37,973 nucleotides of DNA from an uncultured Caulobacterales bacterium (GCA_903837135.1 CAILTK010000052.1:1-37973), one strand, 5' to 3'. Shown: positions 22,840 to 33,801, numbered from the stretch's first letter. The notes: a model not told the origin generated them from the letters alone. A program made the numbers and translations.

Positions 22840-22960
22840 CGCTCATCCAGGCGAACGCCGGGATCCGGATCATATGGCGATTTCGGTAGGTGATTGGCAG
22901 ATCGCCGTTCAACGGACGCGCTCGACGATCCGGGTTCCGGCATTCGCCGGGATGAGCGGA
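22840..22960 (-). repeat. REP-like inverted repeat (birA-coaX gap)
   Basis: A 121-base element ending in CATTCGCCGGGATGAGCGGA, with a degenerate inverted copy at its left (GCTCATCCAGGCGAACGCCGGGATC). GATCCGG lies inside both arms. It belongs to the same family as the element at 36724-36868. The rest of the birA-coaX gap holds no gene. Confidence 0.75.
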
Positions 22961-22984
22961 AATTTCGGGCGCTCAGGCTTGCCA

Positions 22985-23776
22985 TCACGCCACCCCAAGC
23001 GAGTGTAGGGCCGGAAAGAACACGTCGCCCGCCGAGATCCGCCGCAACGACCGGTCGGGCAGCCGCAACAAGAGCGCGCCGTCGCCGTCCATGCCCTCGG
23101 CCACGCCCTCGACCGTCTCCCGGTCGAGCCTAGCCACGCAAGGCTGGCCGATGCCGCCGGCGCCCTTCAGCCATTCGTCCCGCAGCGGCGCGAAACCGGC
23201 GCGGGTCCAGACGGCCGCGTGGCTGACGAAGGCCTGCGACAGGATCGTCAGCGCCTCGGCCGGCCCGGGCGGCGCCGGGACGTCGGCCTTGAGGTGCGCC
23301 GCCAGCGAGGTCGCCGGCCGGTCGACATCCTGCGGCGCGTGGGCGAGGTTCACCCCCATGCCGATCGCCAGCCAGAGCATCCCTGCGGCGTTGCGGCCGG
23401 ACTCGATCAATATGCCCGACAGCTTGCCGCCGTCGACCATCACGTCGTTCGGCCACTTGAAGCGGACCAGGCTGGCCGGCGCATAGTGCTCGGCCAGGGC
23501 GCGGATGGCGAAGGCGGCCACGAACGACAGCTGGGCCGCCTCGGCCGGGCCGGCGTCGGTGGCGATCAGCAGGGTGGCGGCGAGGTTGCCGCGCGAGGTG
23601 TCCCAGCGGCGTCCGCGCCGGCCCCGCCCAGCGGTCTGCACGCCGGCGGAGATCCACAGGGGCCCGGTCTCTCCGGCCTCGGCCCGGCGGCGGGCTTCGG
23701 CGTTGGTGCTGTCGATCTCGTCGAAGGCGAGGACCGGGACGGTCTCCAGGCCGGTCTCGATCCCATAAAGGATCAC
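22985..23776 (-). CDS. birA: biotin-[acetyl-CoA-carboxylase] ligase, no repressor domain
   Basis: Attaches biotin to carboxyl-carrier proteins, 263 aa. The biotinyl-AMP loop is GRGRRGRRW (50-58), KWPND sits at 107-111, followed by GGKLSGILIES, and a C-terminal SH3-like module begins at about 215. There is no N-terminal helix-turn-helix, so it is a pure ligase, not a bifunctional repressor. No ATG fits; the GTG at 23776 overlaps the nuoN stop (GTGA), giving translational coupling and a natural N-terminus. The same frame stays open upstream through nuoN, but that part is antisense-frame noise. Confidence 0.94.
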   Translation of the reverse strand: MILYGIETGLETVPVLAFDEIDSTNAEARRRAEAGETGPLWISAGVQTAGRGRRGRRWDTSRGNLAATLLIATDAGPAEAAQLSFVAAFAIRALAEHYAPASLVRFKWPNDVMVDGGKLSGILIESGRNAAGMLWLAIGMGVNLAHAPQDVDRPATSLAAHLKADVPAPPGPAEALTILSQAFVSHAAVWTRAGFAPLRDEWLKGAGGIGQPCVARLDRETVEGVAEGMDGDGALLLRLPDRSLRRISAGDVFFPALHSLGVA

Positions 23777-25206
23777 TGGAGGCCGAACGCCTTCGCCGCC
23801 GTCTGCGCCAGGGGATCGAGCGCGGCGAGGCCGAGCAGGACCAGGGGCAGAGCCCACACCGCCGAGGCCACGGCCACGGCCTGGGCGTCGGGCGCCGGGG
23901 CGTCGGTGCGGCCGGCGCCGGGGTCGAACCACATGGTCTTGATGATGCGCAGGTAATAGAAGGCGGCCGGCACGCTGGCCACGAGGCCGAACACGGCGAT
24001 CTGCCAGTGGCCCGACGCCAGAGCCGCCTTGAACACGTAGAACTTGGCCCAGAAGCCCGACAGCGGCGGCAGGCCGAGCAACGACAGCGACAGGACGGTG
24101 ATGACGATGGCCAGGCCCGGCCGCTCCTGCGACAGGCCGGCGAAGTCCTCGATCTTCTCCATCGGCCGCCCGTCGCGCGACAGGGCCGCCAGCGCCGAGA
24201 AGAAGCCGGTCACGTCGATCATGTAGAGCACCATGAAGACGAACATGGCCTGCAGCCCAAGGGCGGTGCCCGTGGACAGGGCCATCAGCGCGTAGCCGAT
24301 GTTGAGGATCGAGGAATAGGCCAGAAGGCGCTTGAGGTTGCGCTGCACCAGTCCGGCCAGGGCGCCCACGGCCATGGAGATGGCGGCGATGGCCACCAGC
24401 ACCTGGCTCCACTGGTCGACGGCGTCCGGGAAGCCCTGCAGCAGGGCGCGGGCGAACACCAGGAGGGCCGCCAGCTTGGGCGCCGCGGCGATGAAGGCCA
24501 CCACCGGCGTCGGCGCGCCCTCGTAGACGTCGGGCGTCCACATGTGGAAGGGCGCGGCGGAGACCTTGAAGGCCAGGCCGCAGGCCAGGAACACCACGCC
24601 GAAGATCACGCCGGTTCCGGCCGCGCCATGTCCGGCGCGGGCGATCTCGAGAAAATGCGTCGAGCCGGCGAAGCCGTAGATCAGCGAGGCGCCGTAGAGC
24701 AATATGCCCGAGGCCAGCGAGCCCAGCACGAAGTACTTCAGCGCGGCTTCGGACGCCTTGCCGTCGTCGCGGCGGAAGGCGCACAGCACATAGGCGGCCA
24801 GCGACTGCAGCTCGACGCCGATGTAGAGCGAGATCAGGTCGCCGGCGGAGACCATGATCCCCATGCCGAGGGCCGACAGCAGGATCAGCACCGGATATTC
24901 GAACCGGCTGGACTTCAGGCGGCTGAGCCAGCGCTCGCCGAGGAAGATGGCGACGGCGCTGAGCAGATACATGGCCACCTTGGCGAAGGCGGTGGCCTGG
25001 TCGGCGACGAAGGCGCCGTGGAACAGGGTTCCCATCGGCGCGGCCACGGCGGCGGCCGCGGCGCCCAGCAGGACCAGGCCGGCCAGGGCCGAGACCAGGC
25101 CGGTGGAGCGGTCGCCGCGGAACGCGCCGAAGACCAGGAGCGCGAGGGCGCCGAGGGCGAGGATGACCTCGGGGCCCGCGATCTGAAGCATGTGGGACGG
25201 AGTCAT
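23773..25206 (-). CDS. nuoN: NADH-quinone oxidoreductase subunit N
   Basis: Antiporter-like proton-pumping subunit of complex I, 477 aa, about 14 membrane helices. The broken-helix segments are clear: GVELQSLAAYVLCAFRRDD with its conserved Glu, and KVSAAPFHMWTPDVYEG with the conserved Lys and the TPDVYEGAP signature. KRLLAYSSILNIGYAL marks the second half. It starts seven bases after nuoM and overlaps birA by four. Length and motifs are ordinary for the family. Confidence 0.97.
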   Translation of the reverse strand: MTPSHMLQIAGPEVILALGALALLVFGAFRGDRSTGLVSALAGLVLLGAAAAAVAAPMGTLFHGAFVADQATAFAKVAMYLLSAVAIFLGERWLSRLKSSRFEYPVLILLSALGMGIMVSAGDLISLYIGVELQSLAAYVLCAFRRDDGKASEAALKYFVLGSLASGILLYGASLIYGFAGSTHFLEIARAGHGAAGTGVIFGVVFLACGLAFKVSAAPFHMWTPDVYEGAPTPVVAFIAAAPKLAALLVFARALLQGFPDAVDQWSQVLVAIAAISMAVGALAGLVQRNLKRLLAYSSILNIGYALMALSTGTALGLQAMFVFMVLYMIDVTGFFSALAALSRDGRPMEKIEDFAGLSQERPGLAIVITVLSLSLLGLPPLSGFWAKFYVFKAALASGHWQIAVFGLVASVPAAFYYLRIIKTMWFDPGAGRTDAPAPDAQAVAVASAVWALPLVLLGLAALDPLAQTAAKAFGLQ

Positions 25207-25213
25207 AAGAACA

Positions 25214-26722
25214 TCAGCCTCCGGCCGCCGCGCGCCAGGCGTCGACCAGCCGCTCGGCCGCGGCCTGGGTCACGCCGAGCACCAGGTGCGGGTAGATGCC
25301 GAGGACCAGGGTGCCGATGATCAACGGAACGAAGATCCAAACCTCGCGCCAGTCGAGGTCGGTGATGCCGGCGAGCTTGGGATTGACGATCTCGCCGAAC
25401 ACCACGCGCCGGTAGAGGCTGAGGGCGTAGACGGCGGAGAGGATCACGCCGGTGGCGGCGAACAGGGCGGTCCAGGTGCCCGATCCCCAGCTCGCGCCGT
25501 ACACCCCGGTCATGGTCAGGATCTCGCCGACGAAGCCGGAGGTGGCCGGCAGGCCGACATTGCCCATGGTGAACAGCATGAACACCGCCGCGTACCAGGG
25601 CATGCGGTTCACCAGTCCGCCGTAGAAGGCGATCTCGCGGGTGTGCATGCGGTCGTAGACCACGCCGACGCAGAGGAAGAGCGCGCCGGAGACCAGCCCG
25701 TGGCTGATCATCTGGAACACCGCCCCCTGCACGCCGAGCAGGTTGCCGGAGAAGATGCCCATGGTGACGAAGCCCATGTGCGCCACCGACGAATAGGCGA
25801 TCAGCTTCTTGATGTCGGTCTGCCGGAAGGCGACCAGCGAGGTGTAGATGATGGCGATGACGCTGAGGCCGAACACCATCGGCGCGAACACGCTCGACGC
25901 ATGCGGGAACATCGGCAGCGAGAAGCGCAGGAAGCCGTAGCCCCCCATCTTCAAGAGGATCCCGGCCAGGATGACCGAGCCGGCGGTCGGCGCCTCCACG
26001 TGGGCGTCGGGCAGCCAGGTGTGCACCGGCCACATCGGCATCTTCACCGCGAACGAGGCGAAGAAGGCCAGGAACAGCCAGATCTGCACCCCGGGCGCGA
26101 ACTTGTAGGCCATCAGCTCGGGGATCGAGGTCGTGCCCGCCACCGCCGCCATGTAGAGGATGGCGGCCAGCATGAGCACGGAGCCCAGCAGGGTGTAGAG
26201 GAAGAACTTGTAGGCCGCGTAGACCTTGTTCTTGCCGCCCCAGATGCCGATGATCAGGAACATCGGGATCAGGCCGAATTCGAAGAAGATGTAGAACTGG
26301 ATCAGGTCGAGGGTGCAGAACACCCCGATCATGGTCACTTCCAGCACCAGGAAGGCGATCATGTACTCGGCCACCCGGTCCTCGATCGACTTCCACGAGG
26401 CGGCGATGCACAGCGGCATCAGGAAGGCGGTGAGCAGGACGAAGAGCACGCTGATGCCGTCCACGCCCATCCGGTAGCTGGCCCCGGCGAACCAGGGCAG
26501 GCTTTCGGTGAACTGGAAGCCCGGGTTCGAACTGTCGAAGCCCGCTACCATCAATATGCTGAGCGCCAGGGTGGCCAGCGTGGTCCAGAGCGCGATCCAG
26601 CGCGAATTGCGCTTCACCGCGTCTTCGTCGCCCGGGCGCGCGAAGATGCGCAGCACCAGGATGGCCAGGACGCCGATCAGCGGCGCGAAGGTGATGGCCG
26701 AAAGGATGGGGATGCCGGTCAT
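25214..26722 (-). CDS. nuoM: NADH-quinone oxidoreductase subunit M
   Basis: Second antiporter-like subunit of the complex I membrane arm, 502 aa. Key sites: [17 protein letters not shown] with the conserved Glu, [19 protein letters not shown] with the conserved Lys and LPDAHVEAP signature, and [15 protein letters not shown]. The ATG at 26722 lies nine bases after nuoL. A second possible stop-proximal start is not needed. Nothing is unusual in it. Confidence 0.97.
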   Translation of the reverse strand: MTGIPILSAITFAPLIGVLAILVLRIFARPGDEDAVKRNSRWIALWTTLATLALSILMVAGFDSSNPGFQFTESLPWFAGASYRMGVDGISVLFVLLTAFLMPLCIAASWKSIEDRVAEYMIAFLVLEVTMIGVFCTLDLIQFYIFFEFGLIPMFLIIGIWGGKNKVYAAYKFFLYTLLGSVLMLAAILYMAAVAGTTSIPELMAYKFAPGVQIWLFLAFFASFAVKMPMWPVHTWLPDAHVEAPTAGSVILAGILLKMGGYGFLRFSLPMFPHASSVFAPMVFGLSVIAIIYTSLVAFRQTDIKKLIAYSSVAHMGFVTMGIFSGNLLGVQGAVFQMISHGLVSGALFLCVGVVYDRMHTREIAFYGGLVNRMPWYAAVFMLFTMGNVGLPATSGFVGEILTMTGVYGASWGSGTWTALFAATGVILSAVYALSLYRRVVFGEIVNPKLAGITDLDWREVWIFVPLIIGTLVLGIYPHLVLGVTQAAAERLVDAWRAAAGG

Positions 26723-26731
26723 GACGCGCCC

Positions 26732-28807
26732 CTACCGGTTCAAAGTCATCAGGGCGAAGGTCAGAAGACCCGCGACGCCGATCAGCATGACGAAGGCGTA
26801 GGTGTAGATGTAGCCGCTCTGCAGCCAGCCCAGCCCCTTGCCGAACTGCGCCGCCAGCCAGGACACCCCGTTGGGGCCGAGGCCGTCGATCACCTTCTGG
26901 TCGCCGCCCTTCCAGAACAGGTCGCCCAGCGCCTTGGCGCCCTTGACGAAGGTGGCCTGGTAGAGCTCGTCGAAGAACCACTTGTTGTAGAAGAAGGTGT
27001 AGAGCGGCCCGCCGCGGGCGGCGAGGCGCGCGCCCAGCCCCTCGCGCAGAATGTACATGTAGAAGGCGACCAGCAGGCCGACGATGGCGGCGATCAGCGG
27101 CGACAGCCCGGCCCACATCGGCGCGTGCTCGGCGGCTTCCAGCACATGGTTGTGCGCGCCGTTGAAGATGGCGCCCTTCCAGAACGCCTCCTGCCCCTCG
27201 CCGACGAAATAGCGGAAGAAGAACCAGCCGGCGAACACCGCGCCGAAGGCCAGCACCACCAGCGGGACCAGCATCACCGGCGGGCTTTCGTGGGGCTTAT
27301 GGTCGCCGTGGCCGTGGTCCGCATGGGTGTCGGGCTCGGAGTGGGTCTCGAGCTGGGCGGCGCTCGCGTGGTCGTCGTGCGCATGGTCGTGGCCGTGCCC
27401 GTGGGCGTCATGACCCCAGCGGGCGTGGCCGTTGAAGGTGAAGAAGGCCAGCCGCCAGGAGTAGAACGAAGTCAGGCCGGCGACGAACACGCCGACCACC
27501 CAGGCGAAATAGCCGAGCGGCTGGCCGGCGACGCCCGAGGCGAAGGCCGCGCCGAGGATGGAGTCCTTGGAGTAGAAGCCGGCGAAGCCGAGCTCGACGC
27601 CCGGAATGCCGAGGCCGGTGATGGCGATGGTGCCGATGGTCATCACCGCGAAGGTGACCGGGATCAGCTTCATCAGGCCGCCCATCTTCCGCATGTCCTG
27701 CTCGTGGTGCATGGCGTGGATCACGCTGCCGGCGCCGAGGAACAGCAGGGCCTTGAAGAAGGCGTGGGTGAACAGGTGGAACATGGCGCTCTGATAGGCG
27801 CCGACGCCGGCGGCGAAGAACATGTAGCCGAGCTGCGAACAGGTCGAATAGGCGATCACCCGCTTGATGTCGTTCTGGGTCAGGGCGACCGTGGCGGCGA
27901 ACAGCGAGGTCACCGCGCCGATCACGATCACCAGGCCGCGGGCGCCCGGCGCGTACTCGTAGAGCGGCGACAGGAGGCAGACCATGTAGACGCCCGCGGT
28001 GACCATGGTAGCGGCGTGGATCAGGGCCGAGACGGGGGTCGGGCCCTCCATGGCGTCCGGCAGCCAGGTGTGCAGGAAGAACTGGGCCGACTTGCCCATG
28101 GCGCCGATGAACAGGAAGACCCCGGCCAGATCGAGGGCGGAGAAATCCCAGGCGGCGAAATGCCAGGTGGTCCCGGCCTTGGCGGCGATCAGCGGGAAGA
28201 ACTCGGCGAAGCGGATGGTGTGGAACATCCAGTAGACGGTCATGATGCCGAGGGCGAAGCCGAAGTCGCCGACCCGGTTGACCACGAAGGCCTTGATCGC
28301 CGCCGCGCTGGCGGTGGGCTTCTTGAACCAGAAGCCGATCAGAAGGTAGCTCGCCAGACCCACCCCTTCCCAGCCGAAGAACAGCTGCATGAAGTCGGCG
28401 GCGTTCACCAGCATCAGCATGGCGAAGGTGAACAGCGACAGGTAGGCGAAGAACCGGGGCTTGTCCGGATCGTCGGCCATATAGCCCCAGGAATAGAGGT
28501 GCACGAGGGCCGAGACAGTGGTCACCACCACCCCCATCACCGCCGACAGGGTATCGACCCGGATCGCCCAGTCGGACTGGAAGTCGCCGACGGTGATGAA
28601 GGGGAACAGTTCGACGATGAAGTGCTGGGTCCAGCCGCCCCAGGTCACCTGGTAGAAGGTGAACCAGGCGATGGCGCAGGACAGGAACAGAAAGCCCGTG
28701 GTGACGGCCATCGACGCCTTGTCGCCGATCCGCCGTCCCGACAGGCCGGCGATCAGCGCGCCGAGCAGGGGTCCGGCGATGAAGGTGATGAGGAGAAGCC
28801 TGGCCAC
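26732..28807 (-). CDS. nuoL: NADH-quinone oxidoreductase subunit L
   Basis: Distal antiporter-like subunit with the long lateral helix, 691 aa, somewhat longer than the E. coli protein (613). Conserved Glu147 ([18 protein letters not shown]), Lys239 ([22 protein letters not shown]) and [15 protein letters not shown] are present. The extra length is partly a His/Asp-rich loop at 461-506, with about 16 histidines, between two helices. It may bind metal or simply be a tolerant loop. The ATG at 28807 follows nuoK by four bases. Confidence 0.97.
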   Translation of the reverse strand: MARLLLITFIAGPLLGALIAGLSGRRIGDKASMAVTTGFLFLSCAIAWFTFYQVTWGGWTQHFIVELFPFITVGDFQSDWAIRVDTLSAVMGVVVTTVSALVHLYSWGYMADDPDKPRFFAYLSLFTFAMLMLVNAADFMQLFFGWEGVGLASYLLIGFWFKKPTASAAAIKAFVVNRVGDFGFALGIMTVYWMFHTIRFAEFFPLIAAKAGTTWHFAAWDFSALDLAGVFLFIGAMGKSAQFFLHTWLPDAMEGPTPVSALIHAATMVTAGVYMVCLLSPLYEYAPGARGLVIVIGAVTSLFAATVALTQNDIKRVIAYSTCSQLGYMFFAAGVGAYQSAMFHLFTHAFFKALLFLGAGSVIHAMHHEQDMRKMGGLMKLIPVTFAVMTIGTIAITGLGIPGVELGFAGFYSKDSILGAAFASGVAGQPLGYFAWVVGVFVAGLTSFYSWRLAFFTFNGHARWGHDAHGHGHDHAHDDHASAAQLETHSEPDTHADHGHGDHKPHESPPVMLVPLVVLAFGAVFAGWFFFRYFVGEGQEAFWKGAIFNGAHNHVLEAAEHAPMWAGLSPLIAAIVGLLVAFYMYILREGLGARLAARGGPLYTFFYNKWFFDELYQATFVKGAKALGDLFWKGGDQKVIDGLGPNGVSWLAAQFGKGLGWLQSGYIYTYAFVMLIGVAGLLTFALMTLNR

Positions 28808-28811
28808 GCGC

Positions 28812-29135
28812 TCAGCCCTTCATCACATTGGCTTGGTCGACGGCGATGTCGCCCTTGTTGCGGAAGAAGGTGACCAGGATGGCCAGCCCCACGGCCGCCT
28901 CGGCCGCCGCCACGGTCAGCACGAACATGGCGAAGATCTGCCCGGTGACCTCGTGCAGATAGCTCGAGAAGGCCACCAGGTTGATGTTCACCGCGAGCAG
29001 GATCAGCTCGATCGCCATCAGGACGATGATGATGTTGCGCCGGTTCACGAAGATGCCGAACACGCCGATGGTGAACAGCATGGCCGCCACCACCAGGTAG
29101 TGCGGCAGGCCGATGGCGCTGGGTAGGCCGGTCAT
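28812..29135 (-). CDS. nuoK: NADH-quinone oxidoreductase subunit K
   Basis: Small three-helix membrane subunit at the root of the proton path, 107 aa. It carries both conserved membrane glutamates: [14 protein letters not shown] in helix 2 and [10 protein letters not shown] in helix 3. The ATG at 29135 gives a few residues more than the usual 100-102; a later start is possible (LPHYLVV), but no better ATG exists. It follows nuoJ by 30 bases. Confidence 0.96.
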   Translation of the reverse strand: MTGLPSAIGLPHYLVVAAMLFTIGVFGIFVNRRNIIIVLMAIELILLAVNINLVAFSSYLHEVTGQIFAMFVLTVAAAEAAVGLAILVTFFRNKGDIAVDQANVMKG

Positions 29136-29165
29136 TCGGAAAGTCCCATCACTCGACGACGCCCA

Positions 29166-29771
29166 TCACTCGACAATGCCCTGTCCGGTCGCCGGCGTGA
29201 CCACCCGCATGCCGCTCTTTTCGGTGCGCGCGGTCTGGGCGGCGATGTCCTGGCGCTTGACGCCCGGCTTGTGGCGCAGGGTCAGCACGATGGCCCCGAT
29301 CATGGCCACCAGCAGCACCAGCCCCGCCGCCTGGAAGTAGTAGAAATAGTCGGTGTAGAGCACCCGGCCGATCTGCTCGGTATTGGAGACGCCCGCCGGC
29401 GCCGCCGCCAGGGGCTTGGCGCCCCGGGCCGCCACCGCCGCGGCGGTCAGCCCCATCTCGATGGCCAGGATCAGGGCGACCACGGCGCCGAAGGGCAGAT
29501 AGCGCACGAAGCCCTGCCGCAGGCTGCTGAAGTCCACGTCCAGCATCATCACCACGAACAGGAACAGCACCGCGACCGCGCCGACGTAGACCACGACCAA
29601 AAGCATGGCCAGGAACTCCGCGCCCAGGAGCACGAACAGGCCCGCCGACGAGAAGAAGGTCAGGATCAGGAACAGCACGCTGTGCACGGGGTTGCGCGCC
29701 GAAACCACCATCAGCGCGGACAGCACCGCGATGGCCGAGAGCACGTAAAAAGCGAGGGCCAGAAGGTCCAT
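29166..29771 (-). CDS. nuoJ: NADH-quinone oxidoreductase subunit J
   Basis: Five-helix membrane subunit, 201 aa, part of the path between quinone site and pumps. Recognised by NPVHSVLFLILTFFSSAG, LLGAEFLAMLLVVVYVGAVAVLFLFVVMMLD (the helix with the pi-bulge) and the C-terminal helix LVLLVAMIGAIVLTLRHKPGVKRQ. The ATG at 29771 comes shortly after a 150-base palindromic repeat that splits it from nuoI, with GGGAGG about 13 bases before the start. Confidence 0.96.
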   Translation of the reverse strand: MDLLALAFYVLSAIAVLSALMVVSARNPVHSVLFLILTFFSSAGLFVLLGAEFLAMLLVVVYVGAVAVLFLFVVMMLDVDFSSLRQGFVRYLPFGAVVALILAIEMGLTAAAVAARGAKPLAAAPAGVSNTEQIGRVLYTDYFYYFQAAGLVLLVAMIGAIVLTLRHKPGVKRQDIAAQTARTEKSGMRVVTPATGQGIVE

Positions 29772-29801
29772 CTACTGCGTCAAACCTCCCTGGCCTAAAA
29801 G

Positions 29802-29953
29802 CCCTTCCCCCTCGATGGGGGAAGGGTTGGGGACGGGGGTGAGTGCACTCCAGCCGAAGCGAACAGCGCGGGAGGCGCCTCGCGCGCCCTTCCCCAGCTG
29901 TCGTGCACTCACCCCCACTCCCGGCCTCTCCCCCATCGAGGGGGAGAGGAGCA
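29802..29953 (-). repeat. composite palindromic repeat, copy 2 (nuoI-nuoJ gap)
   Basis: Second copy of the element at 21858-22005: end hairpins CCCTTCCCCCTCGATGGGGGAAGGG-like and CCTCTCCCCCATCGAGGGGGAGAGG-like, inverted GTGAGTGCAC/GTGCACTCAC, and the core GCGGGAGGCGCCT. Arm changes are mostly matched by changes in the partner arm, so the fold is kept. Confidence 0.85.
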
Positions 29954-29973
29954 GGAGCGAATCCGCGCTCGTC

Positions 29974-30471
29974 TTAGCGATAGGGGGCATCGAGTTCCAG
30001 CGCCTTCGCGATCTCGCGCTCCCACCGGTCGCCGTTCGCCAGCAGCCGGGCCTTGTCGTAGTAGAGCTCCTCGCGGGTCTCGGTGGCGAACTCGAAGTTC
30101 GGCCCCTCGACGATGGCGTCCACCGGGCAGGCCTCCTGGCACAGGCCGCAGTAGATGCACTTCACCATGTCGATGTCGTAGCGCGTGGTGCGGCGCGAAC
30201 CGTCGTCGCGCGGCTCGGCCTCGATGGTGATGGCCTGGGCCGGGCAGATCGCCTCGCAGAGCTTGCAGGCGATGCAACGCTCCTCGCCGTTGGGATAGCG
30301 GCGCAGCACGTGCTCGCCCCGGAAGCGCGGCGACAGCGGCCCCTTCTCGAACGGATAGTTGATGGTCGCCTTCGGCCGGCCCATCTGGCGCAGGGCCAGG
30401 AAGAAGGCGCCGGTGAAGTCGGACAGCATGGCCCCCTTGGCGGCCTGGCTGACGCGGGTCATGAGGCTCAT
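29974..30471 (-). CDS. nuoI: NADH-quinone oxidoreductase subunit I
   Basis: Ferredoxin-like subunit that carries clusters N6a and N6b between NuoG and NuoB, 165 aa. Two complete 4Fe-4S motifs: Cys66, 69, 72, 76 ([12 protein letters not shown]) and Cys105, 108, 111, 115 ([12 protein letters not shown]). The N-terminus [26 protein letters not shown] is the typical quinone-site approach. It follows nuoH by four bases. Confidence 0.97.
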   Translation of the reverse strand: MSLMTRVSQAAKGAMLSDFTGAFFLALRQMGRPKATINYPFEKGPLSPRFRGEHVLRRYPNGEERCIACKLCEAICPAQAITIEAEPRDDGSRRTTRYDIDMVKCIYCGLCQEACPVDAIVEGPNFEFATETREELYYDKARLLANGDRWEREIAKALELDAPYR

Positions 30472-30475
30472 CGGA

Positions 30476-31597
30476 TCAGGCTCCTTGCCCCGTCAACGGG
30501 CCGAACACGCGCCAGGCGGCGACGGCGGCCACCGCCACCAGGCTGGTCGGCAGGAAGATCTTCCAGCCGAGCCGCATCAGCTGGTCATAGCGGTAGCGCG
30601 GCACGATGGCCTTCACCATGGCGAACATGAAGAACCAGAACAGGATCTTGACGGCCATGAGGACAAAGCCATGGGCGCTGACCCAGAACGGCCACCAGTG
30701 GGCGAGGTAGGGGGTCGGCCAGGGCGCCTGCCATCCGCCGAAGAACAGGATGGAGATCATCGCGCACATCAGGACGATGTTCACGTACTCGGCGAGGAAG
30801 AACAGCAGGAAGGGGGTCGAGGAGTACTCCACCTGATAGCCGGCCACGAGCTCGCTTTCGGCCTCGGGCAGATCGAACGGCGGCCGGTTGGTCTCGGCCA
30901 GGGCCGAGATGAAGAACACCACCATCATCGGGAACATGACGACGGTGGCCACGAGATGCCACCAGCCCCCCTCCCCGCCGCCGAACACGTTCCAGTTCCA
31001 GAAGCCCCCGGCCTGCTTCTCGACGATGGTCGCCAGGTTCATCGACCCGGACAAGAGGATGACGGTGATGATGACGAAGCCGATCGAGACCTCGTAGCTG
31101 ACCATCTGCGCCGCCGAGCGCAGGCCGCCCAGGAACGGGTACTTCGAGTTCGAGGCCCAGCCGCCCATGATGATGCCGTAGACGCCGAGCGAGGACACCG
31201 CGAACAGGTAGAGGATGCCGACGTTGATGTTGGAGATCACCCAGCCCGGCGCGAACGGGATCACCGCCCAGCCGCCCATGGCCAGAACGGTGGAGATCAA
31301 GGGGGCCAGGATGAAGACGAATTTGTCGGCGCCGGCCGGGACGACGATCTCCTTGAACACGAACTTCATCAGGTCGGCGAAGGTCTGCAGCGTGCCGAAC
31401 GGCCCGACCACATTGGGCCCTTTGCGCAGCTGCGCGCTCGCCCAGATCTTGCGGTCGGCCAGGAGGATGAAGGCGATGCAGATCAGGAGCACCACCGAGA
31501 TCAAGAGCACGTGGATCACGGTCAGCACAGTCCAGCCGAGCGGCGTCGGCCAGAAAGCGTCGAACGGCGCGGCGATGGCGGAGAGAATGCTCATCAT
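30476..31597 (-). CDS. nuoH: NADH-quinone oxidoreductase subunit H
   Basis: Membrane subunit forming the quinone chamber, 373 aa, eight helices. Signatures: [47 protein letters not shown] (acidic loop) and [18 protein letters not shown] near the C-terminus. The ATG at 31597 overlaps the nuoG stop (TGATG), and a second ATG follows directly. The frame stays open upstream inside nuoG, but that is shadow, not a fusion. Confidence 0.97.
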   Translation of the reverse strand: MMSILSAIAAPFDAFWPTPLGWTVLTVIHVLLISVVLLICIAFILLADRKIWASAQLRKGPNVVGPFGTLQTFADLMKFVFKEIVVPAGADKFVFILAPLISTVLAMGGWAVIPFAPGWVISNINVGILYLFAVSSLGVYGIIMGGWASNSKYPFLGGLRSAAQMVSYEVSIGFVIITVILLSGSMNLATIVEKQAGGFWNWNVFGGGEGGWWHLVATVVMFPMMVVFFISALAETNRPPFDLPEAESELVAGYQVEYSSTPFLLFFLAEYVNIVLMCAMISILFFGGWQAPWPTPYLAHWWPFWVSAHGFVLMAVKILFWFFMFAMVKAIVPRYRYDQLMRLGWKIFLPTSLVAVAAVAAWRVFGPLTGQGA

Positions 31598-33657
31598 CAC
31601 TCCGCCGCCATCGGCGCGCGGCCGGCCGTGGCGTGCAGGGCGGAGCACTCCGCCATGGTGCGGCTGGCGCGCGCGATCGGGTTGGTGAGGTAGTAGTCCG
31701 CCACCGGGCTGGCGAACGGCGTCTCGGCGGTCTCGCCCTTCTCGCCGACGCCGGCGAGGCTGAACGACCCGGCGGTCGAATGGCCCGGCGCGTAGTCGAC
31801 CTGGCCGAAGGTCGGATGGTCGGTGATCAGCGCCTGTCGCAGCTGCTCGAGGCTGTCGTACGGCAGGCGCACGCCGAGATGGTCGGACAGGGCCCGCAGG
31901 ATGGTCCAGTCCTCGCGGGCCTCGCCCTTGGGGAAGATCGCCCGTTCGGCGAGCTGAGCCCGGCCTTCGGTGTTGACGTAGACGCCGGGCTTTTCGGTGT
32001 AGGCCGCGCCCGGCAGGACCACGTCGGCCCGGTGGGCGCCGGCGTCGCCATGGCTGCCGATGTAGACGACGAAGGCGCCGGTCGCCGACAGGTCGATTTC
32101 GTCGGCGCCGAGCAGGACCAGCACGTCGGCTCCGCCCTTCTCCACCAGCTGCAGCGCGGTCTTGCCGCCCTCGCCAGGGACGAAGCCCAGGTCGAGGCCG
32201 CCGACCCGGCTCGCGGCCGTGTGCAGGACATTGAAGCCGTTCCACTCGCCGCCGGACTTGGCGAGGCCGGCCGCCAGCTGCAGCACCGCCGCACCGTCGG
32301 CGCGCGCCAGGGCGCCCGAGCCGACGATCACCACCGGCCTCTCCGCGGCCGCGAAGGCCTTGGCGAAGTCGGAGTCCGACTGGCCGAGCGCCGCGATCGA
32401 GGCCGCGCCGGCGCCGAGGTAGTCGTAGGGATAGGTCAGGTCGGCCTGCTCGCCGATCACGCCGATCGGCAGTTCGCCGCGAATCCAGCGCTTGCGGATG
32501 CGGGCGTTGACCAGGGGCGCCTCGGTGCGCGGGTTGGTCCCGATCATCAGGATCGCGTCGGCGTCCTCGATCCCCTGGATGGTCGAGTTGAACAGATAGC
32601 TCTCGCGGCCCCACTTCGGGTGCGCGGCCGAGCCGTCCTGCCGGCAGTCGAGGCTCTTGACCCCGAGGGCGGCGAAGAGGTCCAGCGCCGCCTTCATCTC
32701 CTCGGCGGCCGAGAGATCCCCGGCGATCACGCCGATCCGGTCGGGCGCCGTGGCCTTGAGCTTGCCGGCCACCGCGGCGAAGGCCTGGCTCCAGGTCGCC
32801 TCAACGAGCTTGCCGCCGATCCGCACATAGGGCCGGTCAAGCCGCTGGCGCATCAGGCCGTCGACCGCGTAGCGGGCCTTGTCGGCCAGCCATTCCTCGT
32901 TGATCGCCTCGTTGACGCGCGGCAGCACGCGCATCACCTCGGGGCCGCGCACGTCGACGCGGATGGCCGAGCCGACCGCGTCCATCACATCCACGCTTTC
33001 GGTTTTCTTCAGCTCCCACGAACGGTAGTTGAAGGCCCACGGCTTGTGGGTCAGGGCGCCGACCGGGCAGATGTCGGCGAGGTTGCCGGACAGCTCCGAG
33101 GCGACGGCCTTCTCGAGATAGGTGGTGATCTCCGCATCCTCGCCGCGGCCGATCAGGCCGAGGTCGGACACGCCGGCGATCTCGGTGGCGAAGCGGACGC
33201 AGCGGGTGCACTGGATGCAGCGCGTCATCACCGTCTTGATCAGCGGCCCCATGAACTTCTCTTCGACGGCGCGCTTGTTCTCCGAATAGCGGCTGTCGTC
33301 TCGGCCATAGCCCATGGCCTCGTCCTGCAGGTCGCACTCGCCGCCCTGGTCGCAGATCGGGCAGTCGAGCGGATGGTTGATGAGCAGGAACTCCATCACG
33401 CCCTCGCGGGCCTTCTTCACCATCGGCGTGTTGGTGAAGATCTCCTGCTTGTCGGCGGCCGGCAGGGCGCAGCTGGCCTGCGGCTTGGGCGGACCGGGCT
33501 TCACCTCGACCAGGCACATGCGGCAGTTGCCGGCGATCGACAGCCGCTCATGATAGCAGAAGCGCGGGATCTCCTCCCCGGCCAGCTCCGCCACCTGCAG
33601 CACCGTCATGCCGGGCTCGAACTCGACCTCGACGCCGTTGACCTTGGCGATGGGCAT
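31597..33657 (-). CDS. nuoG: NADH-quinone oxidoreductase subunit G
   Basis: Large iron-sulphur subunit of the NADH arm, 686 aa. The N-terminal 2Fe-2S site uses Cys34, 45, 48 and 63; then [18 protein letters not shown] and [18 protein letters not shown] supply the N4/N5 ligands. The rest is a molybdopterin-oxidoreductase-like fold without active cofactor. At 686 aa it is the alphaproteobacterial/mitochondrial form, shorter than E. coli NuoG. The ATG at 33657 matches the family start ([16 protein letters not shown]). A palindromic repeat separates it from nuoF. Confidence 0.97.
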   Translation of the reverse strand: MPIAKVNGVEVEFEPGMTVLQVAELAGEEIPRFCYHERLSIAGNCRMCLVEVKPGPPKPQASCALPAADKQEIFTNTPMVKKAREGVMEFLLINHPLDCPICDQGGECDLQDEAMGYGRDDSRYSENKRAVEEKFMGPLIKTVMTRCIQCTRCVRFATEIAGVSDLGLIGRGEDAEITTYLEKAVASELSGNLADICPVGALTHKPWAFNYRSWELKKTESVDVMDAVGSAIRVDVRGPEVMRVLPRVNEAINEEWLADKARYAVDGLMRQRLDRPYVRIGGKLVEATWSQAFAAVAGKLKATAPDRIGVIAGDLSAAEEMKAALDLFAALGVKSLDCRQDGSAAHPKWGRESYLFNSTIQGIEDADAILMIGTNPRTEAPLVNARIRKRWIRGELPIGVIGEQADLTYPYDYLGAGAASIAALGQSDSDFAKAFAAAERPVVIVGSGALARADGAAVLQLAAGLAKSGGEWNGFNVLHTAASRVGGLDLGFVPGEGGKTALQLVEKGGADVLVLLGADEIDLSATGAFVVYIGSHGDAGAHRADVVLPGAAYTEKPGVYVNTEGRAQLAERAIFPKGEAREDWTILRALSDHLGVRLPYDSLEQLRQALITDHPTFGQVDYAPGHSTAGSFSLAGVGEKGETAETPFASPVADYYLTNPIARASRTMAECSALHATAGRAPMAAE

Positions 33658-33681
33658 CAGCGCGCCCTCTCAATCTGGTTA

Positions 33682-33801
33682 GTCATCCTCGGGCGGAGCG
33701 TAGCGGAGACCCGAGGACCGAGCCGCGCAACAGCGAAGGTCCGCGCCGTGGCGGCGTCGCGCTCCGGACGGCTGGGTGCTCGGGTCAAGCCCGAGCATGA
33801 C
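33682..33801 (-). repeat. inverted-repeat element (nuoF-nuoG gap)
   Basis: A 120-base element with ends GTCATCCTCGGG and CCCGAGCATGAC (one mismatch when paired) and inner GGAGCGTAGCGGAGACCCGAGGA-type stems. It differs from the other families here. It fills most of the nuoF-nuoG gap and encodes nothing credible. Confidence 0.75.

Noticed and set aside
22985-24784. Apparent 599-aa fusion ending in biotin ligase
   Set aside because: The N-terminal part is an alternative frame of nuoN; a GTG start at 23776 gives a normal BirA.
25190-28873. Plus-strand open frame of 1,227 codons opposite nuoM/nuoL
   Set aside because: Antisense of clear complex I genes; no recognisable domain.
30476-32614. Apparent 712-aa fusion ending in NuoH
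   Set aside because: The first 339 codons are an alternative frame of nuoG; NuoH begins at 31597 with normal overlap.
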